The position numbers were made by a program, and so were the translations under genes. The notes below the pieces were generated by a model. The model searched no databases. It was not told the origin of the DNA and worked only from the letters and a program-made list of their open reading frames with translations. From CAZAYP01 sp964489425 [NCBI: uncultured Verrucomicrobiota bacterium] (GTDB lineage: Bacteria > Verrucomicrobiota > Kiritimatiellia > RZYC01), in contig CAZAYP010000039.1 in NCBI GenBank assembly GCA_964489425.1, forward strand, positions 1 through 56,142: a stretch of 56,142 nt of DNA, in the 5' to 3' direction. Position 1 is the first letter of the stretch, and the number at the start of each line of letters is the position of its first letter. Below, piece by piece: positions 9,642 through 17,076 of this stretch.

Positions 9642-10382
9642 ATGACGATCGACAACCAGGCGGGCGCGGCGCAGCAGACCATGACGCGGATCGATGCGTC
9701 CGGGGGCGCGGCCCCGGCGCGCAAAAAGTCCGGTTGCGGCTGCCTCGGGTGCGGCTGCGGCGGGCTCCTGATATTGCTGCTGCTGCTCATGGGGCTCCTG
9801 GTGTTCGGCGTGTTCAAGGCGCGCAGCTTCGCCGCGGGCTACCTGATGGATCAGCCCACCGAGTTCGCGTCCGTGGCGATCTCTGAACAACGCCTCGACG
9901 AGATCCGGCACCAGTACAACGATTTCCTGGAGGTGATGCACACCGGCCAGGGCACGGCGCAAACCCTGGCGCTGACCGCCGACGAGGCCAACGCCCTGCT
10001 GGCCGACCTGCTCCACAACCAGGCGCTGGCTGGCCAGGTCCACGTGGAGTTCCAGGCGGGCAAAATCCAGGCGGCGATCAGCTTCCAGATCAAGGACCTC
10101 AAGCTGGGCGCCCTGTTTGACGAGAATCAATATCTCAATGCCGCCGGCGTGTTTGCGGTCAGCCTGGTGGACGGCCGCCTGGTGGTCATGCTGGATGCGC
10201 TGGAGGTGGGCGGCCAGGCGTTGCCGGACCTGCTCATCGGCGAGCTCAAGGCCGAGAACCTGGCCAAGGATCTGTACAACGACCCAGAATCCGTGCGGCT
10301 CTGGAACCGGGTCAAGCAGCTCGAGATCAAGGACGGCAGCCTGTCGATCACGGTGGCGCCGGATGCCGCGGCCGGCGGCTGA
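9642..10382 (+). CDS. Membrane-anchored protein with a Cys-rich motif before the membrane segment
   Basis: This 246-residue protein of unknown function has a ~27-residue cytoplasmic tail, then GCGCLGCGCGG with five cysteines. One hydrophobic segment (GLLILLLLLMGLLVFGVF, ~40-58) and a ~185-residue exported domain rich in amphipathic helices and short strands follow. The cysteines at the membrane boundary could be acylated or metal-binding, but this is inference. It follows the chemoreceptor by 91 bases in the same direction; an operon is possible. The ATG at 9642 is preceded by AGGAAAGGCGGGCAACC, a plausible ribosome site. Confidence 0.7.
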   Translation: MTIDNQAGAAQQTMTRIDASGGAAPARKKSGCGCLGCGCGGLLILLLLLMGLLVFGVFKARSFAAGYLMDQPTEFASVAISEQRLDEIRHQYNDFLEVMHTGQGTAQTLALTADEANALLADLLHNQALAGQVHVEFQAGKIQAAISFQIKDLKLGALFDENQYLNAAGVFAVSLVDGRLVVMLDALEVGGQALPDLLIGELKAENLAKDLYNDPESVRLWNRVKQLEIKDGSLSITVAPDAAAGG

Positions 10383-10397
10383 CGTCGCGGCCGGGCT

Positions 10398-11198
10398 TCA
10401 GGGCAGCATCATCTTCACGCCGACGAGCACCAGCAGCGCCGCGAAGGCGCGGCGCAGGCCGCGCGCCGGCAGCGTGGTGGCCAGGCGCGCGCCCAGGGGC
10501 GCGCCCAGCAGCGTGCCCGGCGCCACGCACAGCACGGCCGGCCAGTACACGAACCCCAGCATGCCCGGCGTCGCGGCCATGGCGTGCCACCCCGTGGCCA
10601 GGGCGGCCAGCGCGCCCACGCAGGAGATCGGCAGGGTGAAGGCCGCCGAGGTGGCCACGGCCTGCTTCATGACCACGCCGGTCCAGCACAGGAACGGGAT
10701 GGACACGGTGCCGCCGCCCACGCCCAGCAGGCCGGACAGCACGCCGATCCCGCCGCCCGCGGGCCACAGCACGGCCCGCTGCTGCCGCCGCGCCTGTTGT
10801 TCCAGCGGCGGGCGGCCGGCAAACATCTTGTAGGCCACCCACAGCAGGAGCAGGCCGAACGCCATTTTCAGCGCGCGGGTGGACAGCAGCGCGCCGAGCG
10901 CGGTGCCGGCCGCGGTCCCGAGCATCAGCGGCACGACCATGGCGCGGAACAGGGGCCACTGGATGTTGCCGTATTTCTGGTGCGCGCGCATCGAGGAGAT
11001 GGACGTGGCCACCATGATCGCCAGCGAGGTGCCGGCGGCCACATGCATCAAGTGATCGCCGGCGGCCGTGACCCAGGAGAAAAACAGGACCAGCCCCGGC
11101 ACCACCAGCAGCCCGCCGCCGATGCCGAAGAGCCCGGCCACCACGCCGGTCACCCCGCCCAGCGCGACCAGCAGCAGCCACGGCAGCGCGTCAGTCAT
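10398..11198 (-). CDS. TauE/SafE-family membrane permease
   Basis: This 266-residue integral membrane protein of the TauE/SafE family has about seven to eight membrane segments in two homologous halves. The family signatures are visible: GVVAGLFGIGGGLLVVPGL near residue 20 and its repeat GVLSGLLGVGGGTVSIPFL near 155. Members export sulfite, sulfoacetate or related anions; the substrate cannot be told here. Its start overlaps the stop of the pseudouridine synthase gene by eight bases, so the two are probably co-transcribed leftward. Confidence 0.88.
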   Translation of the reverse strand: MTDALPWLLLVALGGVTGVVAGLFGIGGGLLVVPGLVLFFSWVTAAGDHLMHVAAGTSLAIMVATSISSMRAHQKYGNIQWPLFRAMVVPLMLGTAAGTALGALLSTRALKMAFGLLLLWVAYKMFAGRPPLEQQARRQQRAVLWPAGGGIGVLSGLLGVGGGTVSIPFLCWTGVVMKQAVATSAAFTLPISCVGALAALATGWHAMAATPGMLGFVYWPAVLCVAPGTLLGAPLGARLATTLPARGLRRAFAALLVLVGVKMMLP

Positions 11199-11949
11199 CC
11201 GTCCCTGCCGCGTGGGGCGGCGCGGCGCGCCAGGGCCGCAGTTCCGCGGCGGTCAGCGCGCGGCAGGCGCCCGGCGGCAGCCCGGCCAGGGTGATGCCGG
11301 CCATCGCGGTGCGCACCAGGCGGTGCACCTCCAGCCGTACGGCCTCGCACATGCGGCGCACCTGGTGGTGCCGGCCCTCGCGCAAGCGGAACTCCAGGAT
11401 GGTCCGGCCGCGCTTGCGGCCGCGCTTGAGGTAATGCACGCGCACGGGCTGCAGGCGCTCGCCGTCCAGCCGGCGCAGCCCCTCCAGCGCCGGCGCCATG
11501 GCGGCCGGCGGGCAGGCGCCGCTGACCGTCACGCGGTAGACTTTCTCGTGGCCGTAGCGGGGGTGCGTCAGCCGGTTGACCAGGTCGCCGTCGTTGGAGA
11601 GCAGCACGAGGCCCTCGCTGTTCTTGTCCAGGCGGCCGGCGTACTGCAGCGGGCCGATGTCGGCCGGCAGCAGGTCGTAGATGGTTTTGCCCTCGGCCCG
11701 CGAACGGGTGCAGGCGTAGCCGCGCGGCTTGTGCAGCGCCAGGACCACGGTGTGCGCCGGCGGACCGGCCAGCAGCTCGCCGTCCAGGGCCACGCGGTCC
11801 ACCGCGGGGTCGACCGTGGCGCCCAGGGCGCTCACGACCGCGCCGTTGACGGTGACCCGGCCGGCGCTGATCAGGGTCTCCCCGTGGCGGCGCGACCCGG
11901 CGCCGCAGGCGGCCAGGTATTTTTGCAGGCGCATCCGGTTCGTGGTCAT
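11191..11949 (-). CDS. RsuA/RluB-family ribosomal RNA pseudouridine synthase
   Basis: This 252-residue enzyme converts a uridine in ribosomal RNA to pseudouridine. It has an N-terminal S4 RNA-binding domain (MRLQKYLAACGAGSRRHGE, GRVTVNGAVV), then the catalytic domain with the family motif YAGRLDKNSEGLVLLSNDGDL, whose Asp is the catalytic residue. HEKVYRVTV and EGRHHQVRRM follow. Whether it targets 16S (RsuA) or 23S (RluB/E/F) cannot be decided from sequence alone. ATG 11949 is chosen because the S4 domain starts there. A strong GGAGG lies 16 bases upstream, unusually far, so a rare start a few codons earlier is possible. It is divergent from the gene at 12037. Confidence 0.9.
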   Translation of the reverse strand: MTTNRMRLQKYLAACGAGSRRHGETLISAGRVTVNGAVVSALGATVDPAVDRVALDGELLAGPPAHTVVLALHKPRGYACTRSRAEGKTIYDLLPADIGPLQYAGRLDKNSEGLVLLSNDGDLVNRLTHPRYGHEKVYRVTVSGACPPAAMAPALEGLRRLDGERLQPVRVHYLKRGRKRGRTILEFRLREGRHHQVRRMCEAVRLEVHRLVRTAMAGITLAGLPPGACRALTAAELRPWRAAPPHAAGTDD

Positions 11950-12036
11950 TGCCGCAATCTTGTTGCCTCCTTGAGCCGGCAAACTCTATAGTGAGCGCGA
12001 TGCACGAGTCGATGCTTTAATTTATTTTTGAACCAC

Positions 12037-12726
12037 ATGGCCACCACGTACAAGATACCGGAGCGGGCGGCCCCGGAACGGATCCGGACGCGCCGCTACC
12101 GCAGCCACCCGCTGCAGCGGCCGGGCGTGTCGCCCCGCAAACAGTACATCCGCCTGGTCATCCTGGGGTTTGGCGTGCTGGGCCTGGCCGCCGCGTTTAT
12201 TGATCTGAACTACCTGCGCCGGCAGCGCCTGCCGGTCCGCCTGTCCGAAACGGCGGAGGTAAGCAACCTGCTGGATCCGGCCTGGACCAACCGCTATCAT
12301 GACGCTGGCGGGCTGTTCAGCATGGCCTGGCCGCAGGGCTGGAAAGCCGTGCGGCGGCCGGCCGGCACGCCGTACACGGTGGCCTTGCGCAGCCCCAACG
12401 GGCCGGAAATCAACGTCGTGGCCTCCGTGGTGGATTTCGATTATCCCGGCCTCAAGCGCGAAGTGTACGCGCTCCAGAAACAGATGGGCCTGAACATGTA
12501 CATCAGCGAGACCAACTTCCTGGGCCGGCCCGCGCTGCTGCGGGTGATGAACCTCAACTCCATCCGCATGGTGATTTACGATTTTGTCGAAGGCGGCGTG
12601 GCCCACAACATCCAGGTGTGCATCCCGCAGGAACTGGTGGCGAAGTACGAGGCCCCGCTGCGGGAGGCGGTCACGACGTACCAGCCCCGCCTGGCGCCAG
12701 CGCCCGCGCCCGCGCCACGGCCATGA
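12037..12726 (+). CDS. Single-pass membrane protein of unknown function
   Basis: This 229-residue protein has a basic N terminus (RTRRYRSHPLQRP), one membrane segment at about residues 41-58 (LVILGFGVLGLAAAFIDL) and a ~150-residue exported domain. The exported part (LFSMAWPQGWKAVRRPAG ... EINVVASVVDFDYPGLKREVY) looks like a small alpha/beta fold similar in style to PsbP/DUF1795-type lipoproteins; that comparison is weak. It ends in an Ala-Pro tail. The ATG is used because the upstream TTG at 12028 has no support. The neighbours give no functional hint. Confidence 0.65.
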   Translation: MATTYKIPERAAPERIRTRRYRSHPLQRPGVSPRKQYIRLVILGFGVLGLAAAFIDLNYLRRQRLPVRLSETAEVSNLLDPAWTNRYHDAGGLFSMAWPQGWKAVRRPAGTPYTVALRSPNGPEINVVASVVDFDYPGLKREVYALQKQMGLNMYISETNFLGRPALLRVMNLNSIRMVIYDFVEGGVAHNIQVCIPQELVAKYEAPLREAVTTYQPRLAPAPAPAPRP

Positions 12727-12735
12727 GGTTTTGGC

Positions 12736-12764
12736 TTAACAGGTCGGCCCAATTGGGCTATATG
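12736..12764 (+). promoter_or_regulatory. Candidate promoter for adenine deaminase
   Basis: TTAACA (12736-12741), 17 bases, then TATATG (12759-12764), 26 bases before the ade ATG. A GGGAGC ribosome site follows at 12780-12785. The intergenic region is too short for a purine riboswitch. Confidence 0.4.
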
Positions 12765-12790
12765 CAAATGAAAACACCCGGGAGCCTCAC

Positions 12791-14503
12791 ATGATCGAAA
12801 GCATAATCGCAGCCGCGCGCGGTGAAACCAAGGCCGACCTGCTCCTGCGCAACGCGCAGGTGATCAATGTCCTGTCCGGGGACATCCACAAGACCGACGT
12901 CGCCATCCACGACGGCCTGGTGGTGGGGTTCGGCGAGTACGAAGCCGCCGAGGTGATCGACCTGCGCGGGCAGTACCTGAGCCCGGGGTTCATGGACGCC
13001 CACGTGCACGTCGAGAGCAGCATGGTCAAGGTGCCTGAGTTCGCCCGCGCCGTCGTGCCCCGGGGCGTCACCACGGTCATCACCGACCCGCACGAGATTG
13101 CCAACGTGCTGGGCCTGGAAGGCGTGCGCTACATGCTCGACGCCAGCGAGAACATCCCCCTGCGCGTGTTCGTGATGATGCCGTCGTGCGTGCCGGCCAC
13201 GGACATGGAGACCGCCGGCGCCCGGTTGCTGGCCGCGGATTTCAGCATGCTCTTCAGCCACCCCCGGGTCATCGGCCTGGCCGAGGTGATGAACTACCCC
13301 GGCGTCATCTACCGCGTGCCCGAGGTGCTGGAAAAAATCAAGGCCGCGGGCCACCGCCCGATCGACGGGCATGCGCCCATGCTCCGCGGCCGCGACCTGG
13401 CCGCCTACGTGGCCGCGGGGATCGGATCCGACCACGAGTGCACCACCGTGGAGGAAGCCCGCGAAAAGCTCCAGATGGGCATGCACATCATGATCCGCGA
13501 CGGCACCACCGCCCGCAACCTGGACACGCTCCTGCCCCTGGTGACCCCGGAAAACGCCCGCAACTGCAGCTTCTGCACCGATGACCGCCACCCGGCCGAC
13601 CTGCTCGAGGAGGGCAGCATCAACTACCTGGTCCGGCGCGCCATCCAGAAGGGCCTGCCACCGGTCACCGCCGTGCAACTGGCCACGATCAACACCGCGC
13701 GCTATTTCGGCCTGAAAGGGCTCGGGGCGATTGCGCCCGGTTACCGCGCCGACCTGGCCGTGCTGGACAACCTCAGGGACTTCAACGTGCGCATGGTGTT
13801 CCAGGCCGGCCGCAAGGTGGCCGAGGACGGGCGGTACCTGTTCCATCCCACCAGCGCCATGCCGTGGTCGCTGCGCAGCACGATCAACATCCAGTGGCTG
13901 TCGCTGGACTTCAACGCGCCGGTGCCCGCGGGCGTCCCGCAGCCGCGCGTGCGCGTGATTGGGGTCATCCCGGGCCAGATCATCACGCGCAATTTGGTCA
14001 TGGACGCGGCGGTCAAGGACGGCATGGCCGTGGCCGACCCGGAGCGGGACCTGCTCAAGATGGCCGTGGTGGAGCGCCACCTGTCGTCCGGCAACATCGG
14101 GGTCGGGTTCGTGCAGGGGTTCGGCCTGAAGCGCGGCGCGATCGCATCGAGCGTGGCGCACGACTCCCACAACATCGTGGCCATCGGCGCCAGCGATGCG
14201 GACATGGCCACCGCGGTGATCGAGGTCGCCCGCATGCGCGGCGGCCAGGCCGTGGTCGAGAACGACGAGGTGCTGGCCTCCGTGCCCCTGCCCATCGCCG
14301 GGCTCATGTCCGAGCTGCCCCTGGAGGAGGTCCGCACCCGCATCGACCAGATGACCCGCGCCGCCCACCAGCTGGGCTGCCGGCTGCCGGACCCGCTGAT
14401 GACCATGTCGTTCCTCGCGCTGCCGGTGATCCCGGAGCTGAAGCTGACCGACAAGGGCCTCGTGGACGTGACCCAGTTCAAGCCCGTGCCGCTGTTTGTG
14501 TGA
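12791..14503 (+). CDS. ade: Adenine deaminase
   Basis: This 570-residue amidohydrolase deaminates adenine to hypoxanthine in purine salvage. It has the family's complete layout: an N-terminal composite domain (ADLLLRNAQVINVLSGDI), the metal site GFMDAHVHVESSM at about residues 65-77, and TTVITDPHEIANVLG. CTDDRHPADLLEEGSINYLVRRA follows, then the C-terminal domain with HDSHNIVAIGAS. The length equals that of bacterial Ade. The next gene starts 11 bases after its stop; the two may share a transcript, but no functional link is evident. Confidence 0.96.
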   Translation: MIESIIAAARGETKADLLLRNAQVINVLSGDIHKTDVAIHDGLVVGFGEYEAAEVIDLRGQYLSPGFMDAHVHVESSMVKVPEFARAVVPRGVTTVITDPHEIANVLGLEGVRYMLDASENIPLRVFVMMPSCVPATDMETAGARLLAADFSMLFSHPRVIGLAEVMNYPGVIYRVPEVLEKIKAAGHRPIDGHAPMLRGRDLAAYVAAGIGSDHECTTVEEAREKLQMGMHIMIRDGTTARNLDTLLPLVTPENARNCSFCTDDRHPADLLEEGSINYLVRRAIQKGLPPVTAVQLATINTARYFGLKGLGAIAPGYRADLAVLDNLRDFNVRMVFQAGRKVAEDGRYLFHPTSAMPWSLRSTINIQWLSLDFNAPVPAGVPQPRVRVIGVIPGQIITRNLVMDAAVKDGMAVADPERDLLKMAVVERHLSSGNIGVGFVQGFGLKRGAIASSVAHDSHNIVAIGASDADMATAVIEVARMRGGQAVVENDEVLASVPLPIAGLMSELPLEEVRTRIDQMTRAAHQLGCRLPDPLMTMSFLALPVIPELKLTDKGLVDVTQFKPVPLFV

Positions 14504-14513
14504 CGCCCGGCGC

Positions 14514-16202
14514 ATGAGCACCACCACCGACGCATCCCGGCCGCCGGACAAGACCGCCGCCCGCGCGCCGGATCTCCTGTTCTGGGTTGCGGCCGCGGTA
14601 CTGCTGTTCCTGGACCTGGGCGCGCGCAGCCTGTGGACCGCGGAGGAGCGCTGGGCCGAGATCACCCGCGAGATGTTCCTGACCGGCCGGTTTTTCCACC
14701 CCACGCTCAACGACCTGCCCTACTTCGACAAGCCGCTGCTCGGGTACTGGCTCATCGCGCTGGTCAAGGTGCTGGCCGGCCGCCTGGACGAGTGGGCGGT
14801 GCGCCTGCCGAGCGCCGTGGCCGGGCTGGTCGCCCTGGGCGCGCTGCGCAACCTCGGCACGCGGCTGTGGTCGCCGGCCGTCGGCCGGCTGGCGGGCTGG
14901 ATCCTGCTCGGCACCTACGGGTTCCTGTTCTGGGCGCGGACCGGCCAGGCGGACATGGAGAACCTGGCCGCCATCCTGCTGGCGCTGGCGTGGTACTGGG
15001 CGCGGCGCGACCGGCCGACGTTCGGCGCGTTCCTTGTTTTCTACCTGATCCTGGCCCTGGGCGCGCAGTGCAAGGGTCTGGGCGCGATCGTGGTGCCGCT
15101 GGTGGCGCTGGCGCCGGACATGCTGCGGCAGCGGCGCTGGCGGCTTTTGTTTTCGATCCGCCACATCGCCGCCGCCCTCCTTGGCGCGGCGGTGTACATG
15201 GCCCCGTTCCTCTACTCCGCGGTGACCAGCGCAAACTACCAATCCAGCGGCCTGTACCTGGTGTTCCGCGAAAACATCCTCCGGTACGTCGAGCCGTTTG
15301 ACCATGTGGAGCCGTTCTACGCCTACGTGTACCATCTGCCGGTGCTGTTCCTGCCGTGGGCGCCGATCCTGCTCGCGGGGCTGGCCGCGGTCCTGGCCAA
15401 CGCCCGGACCGCCTGGCCGCGCAACCCGTCCACGCGCTGGCTGGCCGCGGCCGCGATCCTGGTGTTCCTGTTTTTCTCGGCGTCCGGGTCCCGGCGCAGC
15501 TACTACATCCTGCCGATGCTGCCATTCTGCGCCTTGTTTTGCGCGATCTTCCTGGAAAGCCCCCGCTTCCCCGGCTGGCGCGCCGCGGCCCTGCGGATCC
15601 AGTTCTGCCTGGCCCTGGTGGTGGCCCTGGTCCTGATCGTGGCCGGGCCGCTGATGCCGGCGTGGGCGCCGTTCCCGCCGGATATCGTGGTGATTCCCTG
15701 GTCGCTGGCCATCCCCCCGGTGCTGGCCCTGGCCGTGGCCCTGGCCGCCTGGCGCCGGCCGGCCTGGCTCGCGCCGCTCATCGGGTTGCGGCCGGCCCCC
15801 GCGGCGCTGGCCGTGATGACGGCGCTGCTGCTGGGGGTGTACTTCTGCGCCTGGCAGGGGCGGCTCGAACGGGTGCGCACCACGCGCCAGTTTTCCATGG
15901 AACTGGCCGGCTTGCAGCGCGCGGCGCCGGAACTGGCTTTCTACGAGTTTTCGTATCCGGTGGTCATTTTCTACATGAACTCCACGCCGCCGCACCCCGT
16001 GCTGGTGGCGCCGGACGCCATCGCCGCGTTCCTGCGCGCGGCGCCGGGCCAAAACCTGCTGGTGTTGCGCGAGCGGGAAGTCGCCGCCCTCCAACCCCGG
16101 ATGCCCGCGGGGTTCCAGTTCCGGCCCGTGCTCAGGGAGCGGGTGTACGAGTTTGACCGCCACAAAGACAAGAAACTGCTGGCGGTCAGCGCCGCCGACT
16201 AA
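14514..16202 (+). CDS. ArnT/PMT-like membrane glycosyltransferase
   Basis: This 562-residue polytopic membrane protein has about 11-12 hydrophobic helices. The first periplasmic loop contains the GT-C signature acidic residues in ARSLWTAEERWAEITREMF, followed by PYFDKPLLGYWL and an R-x-P helix (VRLPSAVAGL). This is the pattern of the ArnT/dolichyl-phosphate-mannose mannosyltransferase families (GT83/GT39). These enzymes move a sugar from a polyprenyl-phosphate carrier to lipid A or protein in the periplasm. The acceptor here is unknown. The C-terminal ~120 residues form a soluble domain. ATG 14514 is preferred to the TTG at 14496, which lies inside ade. Confidence 0.85.
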   Translation: MSTTTDASRPPDKTAARAPDLLFWVAAAVLLFLDLGARSLWTAEERWAEITREMFLTGRFFHPTLNDLPYFDKPLLGYWLIALVKVLAGRLDEWAVRLPSAVAGLVALGALRNLGTRLWSPAVGRLAGWILLGTYGFLFWARTGQADMENLAAILLALAWYWARRDRPTFGAFLVFYLILALGAQCKGLGAIVVPLVALAPDMLRQRRWRLLFSIRHIAAALLGAAVYMAPFLYSAVTSANYQSSGLYLVFRENILRYVEPFDHVEPFYAYVYHLPVLFLPWAPILLAGLAAVLANARTAWPRNPSTRWLAAAAILVFLFFSASGSRRSYYILPMLPFCALFCAIFLESPRFPGWRAAALRIQFCLALVVALVLIVAGPLMPAWAPFPPDIVVIPWSLAIPPVLALAVALAAWRRPAWLAPLIGLRPAPAALAVMTALLLGVYFCAWQGRLERVRTTRQFSMELAGLQRAAPELAFYEFSYPVVIFYMNSTPPHPVLVAPDAIAAFLRAAPGQNLLVLREREVAALQPRMPAGFQFRPVLRERVYEFDRHKDKKLLAVSAAD

Positions 16203-16234
16203 GCGCCGTACCGAGACATCCCGCAGGGCTGGCC

Positions 16235-16258
16235 GCCACGGCGACACCGCGCCGTGGC
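16235..16258. repeat. Perfect 9-bp stem-loop in an intergenic spacer
   Basis: GCCACGGCG and CGCCGTGGC flank a 6-base loop between the glycosyltransferase and TPR genes. There is no T tract. It resembles short GC-rich intergenic repeats of large bacterial genomes, but I see no second full copy in the window. Confidence 0.4.
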
Positions 16259-16329
16259 TACAACACAGTATCCGCGGCGTCGTTTTCTTGGCATCCGCCC
16301 TGCTTGCAGACCCGACAAGGAGGCCAGCC

Positions 16330-16836
16330 ATGTGGAACGACATACACAACCGGTTCTTGCGGGCGTTTCGGGAAGGCAATCATGAGCATGCGCATGTTTA
16401 TGCGCGGGATGCGGTTGCGGCCGCCCGCCGCGAGTTCGGCGACCAGGACCTCCGGCTGGCCACAGCGCTCAACGACTGGTCTGTGCTGCTGATGACCGAC
16501 GGCCGGTTCGACGAGGCCGAGCCCGTGATCCGCGAAGCCTTGGCGATCAACACCGCCGTGCGCGGCCTCGAGCATCCAGAAACCGCCAACAGCTTGAACA
16601 ACCTGGCCTACCTGCACACCCAGCGTCGCGATTACACGCGCGCCCAGTCGCTATACCGATGGGCCCTGGAAATCCGGGAAAAATCGCTGGGCCGCAACGA
16701 TCCCGCCAACTTCAAAACCATGCGCAACCTGGCCAAGATCTGCCTCATCAAGGGCGATGTCGAGGAAGCGGACAGCATGTACCGCCGCTCGCGCGACCTG
16801 GCGCGCCGCGCCATGGACCCGGCCCTGGCCGGGTAA
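16330..16836 (+). CDS. Small kinesin-light-chain-type TPR protein
   Basis: This 168-residue soluble protein has about three TPR units of the 42-residue kinesin-light-chain type (RLATALNDWSVLLMTDGRFD, NSLNNLAYLHTQRRDY, KTMRNLAKICLIKGDVEEA). Such arrays bind other proteins. It has no signal peptide or membrane segment. The ATG at 16330 has a strong AAGGAGG at 16317-16323; the frame extends to 16153, but that part overlaps the glycosyltransferase end. The partner is unknown. Confidence 0.8.
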   Translation: MWNDIHNRFLRAFREGNHEHAHVYARDAVAAARREFGDQDLRLATALNDWSVLLMTDGRFDEAEPVIREALAINTAVRGLEHPETANSLNNLAYLHTQRRDYTRAQSLYRWALEIREKSLGRNDPANFKTMRNLAKICLIKGDVEEADSMYRRSRDLARRAMDPALAG

Positions 16837-16987
16837 CGCGCTTTTCCAGGCCGAGCCCCCCCCTGCGGGCCGCCATTCAACCGCATGCAATGCGGGCCGG
16901 AACGGCTTGGCCGCATGCGTTGGGCCACCCTCCGCGCCGGCTTGCCCATGGGCCGTGGGCCGGCATGAAAAGCGGCCTGAAAGCCAT

Positions 16988-17016
16988 TTGACTTTTTCCG
17001 CGGCCGCCACTACATT
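16988..17016 (+). promoter_or_regulatory. Strong sigma70-like promoter before the protease cluster
   Basis: TTGACT (16988-16993) and TACATT (17011-17016) have the ideal 17-base spacing and lie in an AT-richer patch 60 bases before the subtilisin ATG. GAAAGGA serves as ribosome site. The 240-base gap 16837-17076 holds nothing else that I recognise. Confidence 0.6.
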
Positions 17017-17076
17017 GCAATCAGTATATCCGAGTATTGAATATAAGAAGCTACCCGCACAGTTGAAAGGATCTCC

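Noticed and set aside
12727-12790. Purine riboswitch before adenine deaminase
   Set aside because: The spacer is 64 bases, too short for the ~100-base three-way junction plus expression platform, and the conserved loop sequences are not present.
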